This document shows positions 1 to 6,168 of a stretch of 7,161 bases of DNA, piece after piece. Within the stretch, counting starts at the first letter, position 1. Each line of letters opens with the position of its first letter. The notes under the pieces were generated by a model that was not told the origin of the DNA, did no database searches, and saw nothing but the letters and a program-made list of their open reading frames with translations. The DNA comes from JBFJVD01 sp041624375 (GTDB lineage Bacteria; Chloroflexota; Anaerolineae; Anaerolineales; E44-bin32): the NCBI GenBank assembly GCA_041624375.1, contig JBFJVD010000152.1, positions 1 through 7,161 on the forward strand, written 5' to 3'. Both the position numbers and the translations under genes were made by a program.

Positions 1-155
1 TGGTCGATGCGCTCAGTCTGCATCTGCTGGGCGCACCCCTGCCGGCCGATGCGCGCCAGATCCTGCTCGACTACGCGCCGACAGCTCCGGCTTCGGTCCA
101 GCCGCACGCACTGGCCGGACTGATTCTGGCAAGCCCCCATTTCCAGATTCGTTGA
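1..155 (+). CDS. DUF1800 family protein, C-terminal end (partial)
   Basis: The reading frame is open from the left edge (first full codon at 3) to a TGA at 153-155 and gives the last 50 residues of a protein. The tail ends in LAGLILASPHFQIR. A closing helix with 'LILASPEFQ(L/V)R'-like wording is how DUF1800 proteins typically end, and DUF1800 genes very often lie directly upstream of a DUF1501 gene, as here. The biochemical role of DUF1800 is not established; members are usually large exported proteins. The stop codon overlaps the ribosome binding site of the next gene (GAGGAG, 154-159), so the two are probably translated from one message. The family call rests on a short tail plus context, and the N-terminal part lies outside the window. 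Confidence 0.8.
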   Translation, partial: VDALSLHLLGAPLPADARQILLDYAPTAPASVQPHALAGLILASPHFQIR

Positions 156-164
156 GGAGTCGCT

Positions 165-1448
165 ATGGATCCAATCCGACTGTCCCGACGCGATGTGGTG
201 CGCATGGCCAGTTTCAGCCTGGCGCCGCTGGCGCTGCCCGGCTGGCGCCCGCGCCTCGCCTTCGCCCCGCCGGGCAATGCCCCGATCGGCGATGTGATGG
301 TCTGCGTCTTCCTGCGAGGGGGCATGGACGGCCTCAACGCGGTGATCCCCCACGCCGAAGACGCCTATTACGACGCGCGTCCAACGCTGGCAATCCCCGC
401 CCCGAAACCCGGCGACGACAGCGCCGCCGTCGAGCTGACCGATCGCTTCAGCCTGCACCCCGCACTGCGCCCGCTCAAGGACCCGTACGACGCAGGCTCG
501 CTGGCCATTATCCACGCCGCCGGATCCCCCGATCCCACCCACTCTCACTTCGACGCCATGGACTACATGGAGCGGGGAACCCCGGGTGAGAAACAGATTC
601 CCACCGGCTGGATCGCCCGCCACCTGCAGACTGCAGCCTGGGAGAACGATTCGCCCTTCCGCGCCGTGGCCATCGGCGGGGTGACGCCGGCCTCGCTGCG
701 CGGGCCGATCCCCGCCGCCGCCCTGCGCTCAATCGCCGACTTCCACCTACCCGGCAACCCGCAGGGCGTGACCCTCATCCAGGAAACGCTCTCCAGCCTC
801 TACGCATCCACTCCCCAAGATCCTTTGTTTGAGTCGCTGGCAACCCAGTCGGATACCACCATGGAAGCCATGGAAACCCTGGCCGGATTGGACGCCGCGT
901 CGTATGAGACCGAAAACGGCGCCGTTTACCCCGAGGACGAATTCGGGCTGGCGCTTTCTCAGGTCGCACTGCTGGTGAAATCCGAGCTTGGACTCGAGGT
1001 GGCATGCATCGACCTCGGCGGCTGGGACACCCATGTCGCCCAGGGGGCAGACGCCGGTCCGATGCCCACCTTGCTGGGCAGCCTGGCCGCTGGGCTGGCC
1101 GCCTTCGACCAGGATCTTGGGCAGCGTATGAACGGCGTCACCGTCGTGGTGATGTCGGAGTTCGGCCGGCGGTTGCAGGAGAACGGCGGCGCCGGTACGG
1201 ACCATGGACATGGAAACGTCATGTTTGTCATGGGCGGCGGTATTCACGGCGGCAAGGTGTATGGGGAGTGGCCCGGGCTCGAAGCGGGGCAGCTCTACGG
1301 CCCCGGCGATCTCGCCATCACCACCGACTTTCGCAATGTTCTGGCCGAGGTCGTCCTGCGCCGGCTGGGCAACGAGCGCCTGGAGGAGATTTTTCCCGGA
1401 TACGACTCGTTCTCGTTCCTTGAACTCGCTGAAGAACGTCCTGTTTGA
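165..1448 (+). CDS. DUF1501 family protein with Tat-type signal (alkaline-phosphatase-like fold)
   Basis: The product has 427 residues, near the usual length for DUF1501. ATG at 165 is preceded by GAGGAG (154-159) with a 5-nt spacer. The N-terminus carries a twin-arginine motif (SRRDVV, residues 7-12) and a hydrophobic stretch ending near LAFA (31-34), so Tat export of a folded protein is likely. Family signatures visible in order are FLRGGMDGLNAVIP (49-62), HSHFDAMDYMERG (126-138), DLGGWDTH (283-290), SEFGRR (331-336) and GTDHGHGN (344-351). The Asp/His-rich motifs fit the metal-binding core of the alkaline phosphatase/sulfatase superfamily to which DUF1501 is assigned. Substrate and reaction are unknown. 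It is the second gene of a DUF1800-DUF1501 operon and ends 10 bp from a convergent gene. Confidence 0.93.
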   Translation: MDPIRLSRRDVVRMASFSLAPLALPGWRPRLAFAPPGNAPIGDVMVCVFLRGGMDGLNAVIPHAEDAYYDARPTLAIPAPKPGDDSAAVELTDRFSLHPALRPLKDPYDAGSLAIIHAAGSPDPTHSHFDAMDYMERGTPGEKQIPTGWIARHLQTAAWENDSPFRAVAIGGVTPASLRGPIPAAALRSIADFHLPGNPQGVTLIQETLSSLYASTPQDPLFESLATQSDTTMEAMETLAGLDAASYETENGAVYPEDEFGLALSQVALLVKSELGLEVACIDLGGWDTHVAQGADAGPMPTLLGSLAAGLAAFDQDLGQRMNGVTVVVMSEFGRRLQENGGAGTDHGHGNVMFVMGGGIHGGKVYGEWPGLEAGQLYGPGDLAITTDFRNVLAEVVLRRLGNERLEEIFPGYDSFSFLELAEERPV

Positions 1449-1458
1449 GGCGTGACCG

Positions 1459-2157
1459 TCAATTGAAGTTGGCGATCAGCTCCCCCTCACTGCGCTCGAC
1501 CGAGCCTTCCGGGTCGACGAGGCAGTGCAGGTAGGCGATCCGCTTCCAGCCGCGCTCGTGGTACACGAGGAAGCGGACCTCACCTCCACCCACGGGTGAG
1601 AGGAACACCAGCGGATCGTAGGAGTCGGGCCGGGCGACGCGCACAAGCGCCCGTCCCGCCTTGCGCAGAACCGCGTCGAACTGCCAGCGGGTGAACAGCG
1701 GCTGGAGTTCGAGCCATTCGGCGTCCTTCGCAGCCGATTTGGTCGCCCAGAGCTCATTGATGAAGAAGGCGTACTCGAACAGGCCCATTGCCGTTCGCTC
1801 ATATTCGATGTAGCGATAGAGTGTGTTGGTCACCAGAGGCTTCAGGGCTTCGTCCCCCCGCTGCGTGGCCAATTGATCGCGGGGGATCGCCGCCAGCTCC
1901 GGGGGGAGCTCGGCCTTCAATCCCTTCTGCGCCGGGCGCACATAAGGCCAGATCCAGCCCGCTTCTCCACCCCCGATGAGCAAATAGTCAAGGGTCAATC
2001 CGCGCGCCAGTGAAAGCTCAGGAAAAAGCTTGAGTAGATGGTTGACATCGTCTGGGCGGTGGTAACGGGACCAGCTCTTGCGGAATCGAAGCACACCATC
2101 CAGGATCCGCTCCGCCCGGTAGCCGGGCACCTGATGTTCCCGTGAGGTGAGTGCCAT
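1459..2157 (-). CDS. Hypothetical protein, 232 residues, soluble
   Basis: I do not recognise this family. The frame opens with ATG at 2157, preceded on the minus strand by GGAGGA about 3-4 nt upstream, and ends in TGA. No signal peptide or membrane segment is seen, so it is probably cytoplasmic. The N-terminal half has a hydrophobic patch (LDYLLIGGGEAGWIWPYVRP, about residues 57-76) that is glycine/tryptophan-rich but too short and polar for a clear membrane helix. The middle is helical and aromatic (YIEYERTAMGLFEYAFF, about 115-131). The C-terminal third looks beta-rich (VRFLVYHERGWKRIAYLHCLVD), ending in acidic residues. Codon use looks like its neighbours. It converges on the DUF1501 gene and diverges from the small membrane protein gene, so it is probably transcribed alone. 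It is real by coding quality and RBS; function is unknown. Confidence 0.8.
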   Translation of the reverse strand: MALTSREHQVPGYRAERILDGVLRFRKSWSRYHRPDDVNHLLKLFPELSLARGLTLDYLLIGGGEAGWIWPYVRPAQKGLKAELPPELAAIPRDQLATQRGDEALKPLVTNTLYRYIEYERTAMGLFEYAFFINELWATKSAAKDAEWLELQPLFTRWQFDAVLRKAGRALVRVARPDSYDPLVFLSPVGGGEVRFLVYHERGWKRIAYLHCLVDPEGSVERSEGELIANFN

Positions 2158-2221
2158 TCTTCCTCCACAGCAGGCGCTTCTAGCTTAGCAGATTCGCGCC
2201 CGGATGGTGTGGCCGGGCCGC

Positions 2222-2250
2222 TTGACCGCCGCGACCGCCTCACGTACGAT
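2222..2250 (+). promoter_or_regulatory. Sigma-70-type promoter of the 57-residue membrane protein gene
   Basis: TTGACC (2222-2227; 5 of 6 matches to TTGACA) and TACGAT (2245-2250; 4 of 6 matches to TATAAT) are separated by exactly 17 bp. Transcription would start near 2257-2260, giving a leader of about 25-28 nt that contains GGAGAG (2270-2275) and leads to GTG at 2285. The in-frame ATG at 2204 lies upstream of this promoter, which argues against it as the start. The match is good, but only the sequence pattern supports it. Confidence 0.5.
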
Positions 2251-2284
2251 CGGCGCGTCAGAGCTGATTGGAGAGCGGGACACA

Positions 2285-2458
2285 GTGAAGGACCGCGGCA
2301 GACGGCGGCTGCGCCCGATTCTCATCGTGCTGGGATTGGTGCTGGGCATCGGGGCCGGCGCCGGCCTCGGCGCGGTCACAGACAACATGGCGACATGGGT
2401 CGCGATCGGCGCGGGAGTCGGTCTCGGTCTGGGAGCTTTCCTGGCCGGCGTTCGCTAG
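2285..2458 (+). CDS. Small glycine-zipper membrane protein (57 residues, GTG start)
   Basis: GTG at 2285 follows GGAGAG (2270-2275) by 9 nt and a promoter-like element at 2222-2250. An in-frame ATG at 2204 would add 27 residues of Arg/Thr/Ala-rich sequence with no RBS, so it is rejected. The product starts with a basic segment (KDRGRRRLRP, residues 2-11), then has two hydrophobic segments: about 12-31 (ILIVLGLVLG and a GAGAGLGA run) and about 37-55 (WVAIGAGVGLGLGAFLAGV). They are joined by a short polar turn with TDN. Regular GxxxG/GxGxG spacing suggests tightly packed helices. The positive-inside rule puts both ends in the cytoplasm. No family is recognised. It could be a small integral membrane protein of unknown role; a toxin-like peptide is possible but has no partner gene here. 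Confidence 0.68.
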   Translation: MKDRGRRRLRPILIVLGLVLGIGAGAGLGAVTDNMATWVAIGAGVGLGLGAFLAGVR

Positions 2459-2477
2459 CCAGCATGTGATCCGGCGT

Positions 2478-3359
2478 CTACCTGCGGCCGGACGAGGCAA
2501 AGAAATCCCACGTCACCTGGCTGGCATCCAGCGCCCCTTCGGCGCCCGGGCCGCCGGGCCAGCGGTGTCCGACGCCATCCAGCGTATAGAGCAACACCTC
2601 CACCCCGTCGGCGCAGCTCGACCAGCGCAGCAGCTGCACCCCGGCCTCTTCCGCCGATTTCTTCGGGAACGGTTCACAACCATTGCGCGTCGCCCATCCC
2701 GCCGCCCAGCTCGTCAGCTCTGGAGTCTGGGCCGAGCCCTCATAGGGGACGATCGAGTCATCCAGGGAGTGAAAGGCGATCAGGCCCATCGGGCGTGAGG
2801 GTTCACAGGGCTGTTCGTATAGGTAGGCACCGGCAACGGTAGAGGCCGCCGCAAAGAGATCGGCTGCATCGCACATCAGCCGATGCACCATCCCGCCCCC
2901 GTTCGAGTGACCCGTGAGATAGATCCGCCCAGGATCCACGTTCAGCTGGTCTCGAAGTGTGACCACCATCGTTCGCAGGAAGAGCACATCCTCCGACTCA
3001 GGTAGTGTGATCCAACCCAGCTGGCGCCCGATCGACTGGCCTTCGGGATAGACGACCGCGAAGCCTTCACGGTCCGCCAGTTCGGAGGCGCCGCTGAGGC
3101 GCTCCTGCTCCTCGGGGCTGCCGCCCAGGCCATGCAGGCTCACGAGCAAGGCCATGCCAGCGGATGGCGGATTCGGCGGTAGATGTAGGTGGTAGCGACG
3201 CGGTTCCCCGTTGATGACCAGCGTCTGGACGCCGGCTTCAGCCAACGGCGTGGCCTCCGGTGCGCGCACCGGCCGCTGGCAGGCTGCGCCAAGAAGTAAC
3301 AGCAGGAGCAGGAGCTGGGTCCGGCGACCCACTGGCTCGGAGCCACGTTTCGGATACAC
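2478..3359 (-). CDS. LpqC/PHB-depolymerase-like serine esterase, putative lipoprotein
   Basis: The product has 293 residues from a GTG at 3359, chosen because AAGGAGG (3364-3370) lies just upstream and a lipoprotein-style leader follows: basic KRG...GRR, a run of eight Leu, then GAAC with Cys27 as the likely lipidated residue. The frame stays open back to 3521, but that extension overlaps the divergent gene and has no RBS. The alpha/beta-hydrolase signatures are complete: HGLGGS (from His76, oxyanion region), nucleophile elbow GHSNGG (Ser152), Asp201 in HSLDDSIVPY, and catalytic His265 in GVGHRWPGG. The HxWPGG wording is typical of COG3509 (LpqC, poly(3-hydroxybutyrate) depolymerase, feruloyl and acetyl-xylan esterases). 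It probably hydrolyses ester bonds outside the cytoplasmic membrane; the substrate cannot be told. The lipobox is imperfect (Gly at -3), so a plain secretion signal is the alternative. Confidence 0.88.
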   Translation of the reverse strand: MYPKRGSEPVGRRTQLLLLLLLLGAACQRPVRAPEATPLAEAGVQTLVINGEPRRYHLHLPPNPPSAGMALLVSLHGLGGSPEEQERLSGASELADREGFAVVYPEGQSIGRQLGWITLPESEDVLFLRTMVVTLRDQLNVDPGRIYLTGHSNGGGMVHRLMCDAADLFAAASTVAGAYLYEQPCEPSRPMGLIAFHSLDDSIVPYEGSAQTPELTSWAAGWATRNGCEPFPKKSAEEAGVQLLRWSSCADGVEVLLYTLDGVGHRWPGGPGAEGALDASQVTWDFFASSGRR

Positions 3360-3401
3360 TTGGCCTCCTTCGACCGTCGTCTTCACACCGGGAGGTCCAC
3401 C
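3360..3401. promoter_or_regulatory. 42-bp divergent start region with two facing ribosome binding sites
   Basis: The minus-strand esterase start (GTG at 3359) and plus-strand zinc-finger gene start (TTG at 3402) are back to back. AAGGAGG on the minus strand (3364-3370) and GGGAGG on the plus strand (3390-3395) both lie in this interval. It is too short for two full promoters plus leaders, so at least one promoter must sit inside the neighbouring coding sequence. A weak -10-like TACACT at 3355-3360 (+) could serve the right-hand gene, but no fitting -35 is seen. Confidence 0.5.
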
Positions 3402-3905
3402 TTGCCCGATCGCCAAGCCAACCCGATCGACGCCCACCACGTCTGCCCCGGCTGCCGCCTCCCTGTGATCACGGGGATCGAGCACCAAGAGACGCTCTGG
3501 CACGAGGACTGCATTGCACATGAAATTGTGCGTGACGCCGATTCAATGGCCGGTATCGGAGAGCCAACGATCGAAGACAACCTGTGGGCGTTCCTCCAGA
3601 GCGAACAGGGCCAGGAGGTGAGTGCAGCGGTCTTGCTCGGGCGCAGAATGCTGCCGGATCTGGTCCTCCCCTTAATCCTGGGATCCATTGGCGGTGGGTT
3701 GATCGGCGCTGGAATCGGGTTCCTCAGCGGATACCTCATCTTCCAAGACAGCCCATGGCCCCTGGGGGCGGTTCTCGTCGCGGCGCTCGTCGGAACCATC
3801 AGTGGCATGCTGCTGGCCACCCGGGGGATCGCCGTCGTGCTGGCAGAAGCGACCATCGGCGGAATTGGACAAAGTCTCATCCGCCGGCTGCGTCCACCGC
3901 CCTGA
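3402..3905 (+). CDS. LIM-like half zinc finger fused to a glycine-rich membrane region
   Basis: The product has 167 residues from TTG at 3402, chosen because GGGAGG (3390-3395) precedes it by 6 nt; an earlier in-frame TTG at 3360 lacks an RBS. Near the N-terminus Cys15, Cys18, His34 and Cys37 form C-x2-C-x15-H-x2-C, with the core CPGC and WHEDC. This is close to one half of a LIM finger and would bind one zinc in the cytoplasm. An acidic linker (about 41-75) leads to a hydrophobic region: about 84-114 (LVLPLILGSIGGG, then GAGIGFLSGYLIF) and about 120-140 (LGAVLVAALVGTISGMLLA), with a third weaker hydrophobic stretch at 143-160 before a basic tail (RRLRPPP). No family is recognised. The glycine pattern resembles the 57-residue protein on the other side of the esterase gene. 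It could be a membrane-tethered metal sensor or scaffold; that is inference only. Confidence 0.75.
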   Translation: MPDRQANPIDAHHVCPGCRLPVITGIEHQETLWHEDCIAHEIVRDADSMAGIGEPTIEDNLWAFLQSEQGQEVSAAVLLGRRMLPDLVLPLILGSIGGGLIGAGIGFLSGYLIFQDSPWPLGAVLVAALVGTISGMLLATRGIAVVLAEATIGGIGQSLIRRLRPPP

Positions 3906-3913
3906 GACCAACA

Positions 3914-3935
3914 GACCCGGCTCATCGGCCGGGTC
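3914..3935. terminator. Hairpin between convergent genes, possible bidirectional terminator
   Basis: GACCCGGC (3914-3921) pairs perfectly with GCCGGGTC (3928-3935) around a 6-base loop, TCATCG. It lies in the 60-bp gap between the end of the zinc-finger/membrane gene and the end of lipA, where a terminator is expected. The downstream plus-strand sequence is only moderately T-rich (TCTTCTT at 3939-3945), and no U-tract follows on the minus strand, so efficiency as an intrinsic terminator is uncertain. Confidence 0.55.
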
Positions 3936-3965
3936 CGATCTTCTTCCGATATCGAACAAGGTGGG

Positions 3966-4940
3966 CTAACTGGAGACGAGCCGCAACTCGTCGCCCATCG
4001 CCCCGTCCCCGTACAGCTCGCGATGAACAACACTCAGTGCACGCACCTGCTGTTCGGCATGGTAGGAGGAGCGGACCAGCGGGCCGCTCTCTACCCAGCG
4101 GAAGCCGATCTCGTTGCCGTACTGCTCCAGCTGCTTGAATTCCTCGGGGTCGTAGTAGCGGGCGATCGGCAGGTGCTTCTTCGTCGGCTGCAGGTACTGG
4201 CCGATGGTCAGGATGTCGACGCCCCATGAACGCAGATCGTCCATCGTCTCTTTCACTTCGTCGAGCGTCTCACCCAGCCCCACCATGATGCCCGATTTGG
4301 TGAGCACATCGGGGTCGAGCGTCTTGGCGTTGGTCAGCGTTGCCTGGGCCCACTCGTACCGATCCTGGGGCTGAACCTTGCGGAAGAGACGGCGTACGGT
4401 TTCCACGTTGTGGTTCAAGATCTCGGGGCGAGCGTCCATCACGATCTTCAGCGCTTCCTTCGAGCCCTTGAAGTCCGGGATGAGCACTTCAATGGAGCAC
4501 CCCGGATGAAGCTCGCGGATGCGCCGGATGACCATGGCAAAGATCGGTGCGCCGCCGTCCTCCCGCTCGTCGCGGTTGACACTGGTGATCACGGCATGGC
4601 GCAGACCCATCGACTGAACGGCACGGGCGATGCGCTCCGGCTCGAGCCAGTCTAGCGGAGCGGGCCGGCCGGTCTTGATGTCGCAGAAGCCGCACGACCG
4701 GGTGCACACATCCCCCATCAGAAGGAACGTCGCCGTGCCGGAACCCCAGCACTCGCCGATGTTCGGACAGCGGGCCTCTTCGCATACCGTATGGAGCGCC
4801 TTGGCGCGCATCATCTCGCGCAGCCACTCGTACGTCTCACCAGCGGGCGCGCGCACGCGAATCCACGGCGGACGGCGCGACGGCCGTTCCTGCACAACGG
4901 CGATCTGATCTTCCGAAATCAGGCCTTGTCGGCTTGCCAA
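3966..4940 (-). CDS. lipA: Lipoyl synthase (radical SAM)
   Basis: The product has 324 residues, the normal length for LipA. It inserts two sulfur atoms into the octanoyl chain on lipoyl-dependent proteins (E2 subunits, GcvH), in the cytoplasm. Both cluster motifs are intact: the auxiliary [4Fe-4S] cluster CEEARCPNIGEC (Cys53, Cys58, Cys64) and the radical SAM cluster CTRSCGFC (Cys79, Cys83, Cys86). The C-terminal RSSYHAE (290-296) supplies the conserved serine that ligates the auxiliary cluster. Other LipA wording includes GDVCTRSCGFCDI, LNHNVETV, KSGIMVGLGET and TIGQYLQPTKKHLP. The start is TTG at 4940, preceded by GAGGG (4950-4954 on the minus strand) at 9 nt. SVNRDEREDGGA replaces the more common SV(D/T)RDDLxDGGA. 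No lipB, lplA or lipoylated substrate gene is in the window. It lies 86 bp downstream of a lipoprotein gene on the same strand. Confidence 0.97.
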   Translation of the reverse strand: MASRQGLISEDQIAVVQERPSRRPPWIRVRAPAGETYEWLREMMRAKALHTVCEEARCPNIGECWGSGTATFLLMGDVCTRSCGFCDIKTGRPAPLDWLEPERIARAVQSMGLRHAVITSVNRDEREDGGAPIFAMVIRRIRELHPGCSIEVLIPDFKGSKEALKIVMDARPEILNHNVETVRRLFRKVQPQDRYEWAQATLTNAKTLDPDVLTKSGIMVGLGETLDEVKETMDDLRSWGVDILTIGQYLQPTKKHLPIARYYDPEEFKQLEQYGNEIGFRWVESGPLVRSSYHAEQQVRALSVVHRELYGDGAMGDELRLVSS

Positions 4941-5026
4941 GGTTGACTGCCCTCGAACGCTCGCGGTACCGGGTCTATTCTACCCTAGCAGCCACTGCCG
5001 GATTCCGTAGGCAAGCGAACAGAGGC

Positions 5027-5968
5027 TCACGGCGACCCGGGATAGATCTCCACCCGAGATCCGTTATCGGTCAACTCGATCTTGATTTCTAAAGCTTCTT
5101 GATCGGTGCGGTAGGTGAGCAAAGCTGTGGTGGCACGGCGCTCCGGCGTACCCGCCAGCGCCCAGCCGGCTTCAACCAGGACCGTTTCGAAGGCCGCCAG
5201 CGCAGCATCGAGGCCCAGCGCGCTCTCATAGGCGACGAGTCCCGGCAGCCTGACCACACGTTCGGCGTCGGGTGGAAGCGGGAAGCCGAGCTCGCAGCCA
5301 GGGATCGGCTGCACGTTCTGCAGCCCCAACGCCTCGATCAAGAACTGGCCCTCCAACAGGCCTTCACCGGCGCCAAACAGCGGATCCTGGCCGCTCGCGC
5401 GCAAATCGTAGCGGACGACGGTTCCGCCATCGTCGATCCAGATGCCCACCACCAGATCACGCCAGCCGGCCAGCTGGGGCTGGAGCAGGGCATAATGCGT
5501 GACCTCTCGCTCCAGCAAGCTTTCCACACCCAGAGAAACCAATGGCTCCGTCAGCCGGGACGGTGGAAAGACCTCGTCTGGGGTCAGAAAGATAGGCCCC
5601 ATATCAAGATCACTCGGAAAGATGACGCATTCGTCGTCCGTGCCGGGACCACGCATGCGGCTCACCCCGCCATCCTCCACCAAGCGCACATCACCCGGGT
5701 TGCGCTCCGGATCGAGCCCTTCCAGGTGAAGATCGTAGGACGTCGACTGCCCGTCACTGAGGATCTCGAGGCGGTAGCGCCAGTCGCTCTCCCCAGTGAA
5801 GCGCAGATCAAAGCTCGCCCGGTACCCGTCAAGGGCACCCAGACGCAGACCTTCATAGCGCAGCGGCGGGTCAAACGAAGGAGTCGCCTCCTTGGGTTCC
5901 GGGCTCCCGCCGCAGGCAGCAGCCACCATCAGGAACAGCACGGCCATCCAGGTTGTCCAGCGTGGCAT
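5027..5968 (-). CDS. Putative two-domain lipoprotein, unrecognised family
   Basis: The product has 313 residues from ATG at 5968, preceded by AAAGG (5976-5980) at 7 nt. The frame extends further upstream, to 6193, but that extension has no RBS and would cross the start of the divergent gene. The leader is short (PRWTTWMAVLFLMVAAAC), with Cys19 in a V-A-A-A-C lipobox-like site followed by GGSPEPKEATP, a typical mature lipoprotein linker. Residues about 38-225 are beta-rich with alternating hydrophobics (YRASFDLRF, WRYRLEIL, TVVRYDLRASG), reminiscent of the LolA/LppX-LprAFG half-barrel, though this is inferred. Residues about 230-313 form a second small domain with PPDAERV and then FETVLVEAGWAL, finishing in LEIKIELTDNGSRVEIY. 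Cys114 and Cys225 could form a disulfide. It probably sits on the outer face of the cytoplasmic membrane. The next gene on the strand is lipA, with no obvious link. Confidence 0.8.
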   Translation of the reverse strand: MPRWTTWMAVLFLMVAAACGGSPEPKEATPSFDPPLRYEGLRLGALDGYRASFDLRFTGESDWRYRLEILSDGQSTSYDLHLEGLDPERNPGDVRLVEDGGVSRMRGPGTDDECVIFPSDLDMGPIFLTPDEVFPPSRLTEPLVSLGVESLLEREVTHYALLQPQLAGWRDLVVGIWIDDGGTVVRYDLRASGQDPLFGAGEGLLEGQFLIEALGLQNVQPIPGCELGFPLPPDAERVVRLPGLVAYESALGLDAALAAFETVLVEAGWALAGTPERRATTALLTYRTDQEALEIKIELTDNGSRVEIYPGSP

Positions 5969-6030
5969 CCGACCGCCTTTCACGCACACACGCTCCAGGG
6001 CTCGGCAGAGATAACGGGAAAAGCGTCCGA

Positions 6031-6060
6031 ATTGTACGCGCGGGGGGACGATTCTCCTAT
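6031..6060. promoter_or_regulatory. Overlapping divergent promoter-like elements (weak)
   Basis: On the plus strand TTGTAC (6032-6037) and TCCTAT (6055-6060) are 17 bp apart and could drive the secreted protein gene at 6169. On the minus strand the same place reads TACAAT (6031-6036, 5 of 6 matches to TATAAT), a possible -10 for the lipoprotein gene starting at 5968, but with no recognisable -35. The two elements share bases, so they would be mutually exclusive. The matches are modest. The surrounding 200-bp gap (5969-6168) contains no other feature I can support. Confidence 0.3.
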
Positions 6061-6168
6061 GCAGGGCCTGTAACGTTCCCTGTGGAAGTCCGATTTCTAG
6101 GTTGAAGCCGCTCCAGCGCCCCTTGCAGCAGGCGCTTTCGGCGAGCGGCTGCGGAGGAGAGATATCCC

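Noticed and set aside
747..1247. A 166-codon minus-strand frame inside the DUF1501 gene
   Set aside because: It lies fully within a well-recognised gene and has no RBS or recognisable domain.
2470..2492. Inverted repeat TCCGGC ... GCCGGA as a terminator between the small membrane gene and the esterase gene
   Set aside because: It has only 6 bp of stem, an 11-base loop and no T-tract, and it mostly lies in the esterase coding end.
4971..4985. GGGT-(7)-ACCC inverted repeat with a TAGAAT -10-like element upstream of lipA on the minus strand
   Set aside because: No -35 at a suitable distance is seen and the arms are only 4 bp. A promoter for lipA in this 86-bp gap is plausible but not demonstrable.
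5099..6073. A 324-codon open frame on the plus strand opposite the lipoprotein gene
   Set aside because: The product is rich in Gln, Arg and His without domains or an RBS, while the minus strand has an RBS and a lipobox.
2168..6137. A shared 12-mer (CAGCAGGCGCTT) near 2168-2179 and 6126-6137, both in divergent intergenic regions
   Set aside because: Its orientation relative to the genes differs, and a few 12-base matches are expected by chance in 7 kb of skewed composition.
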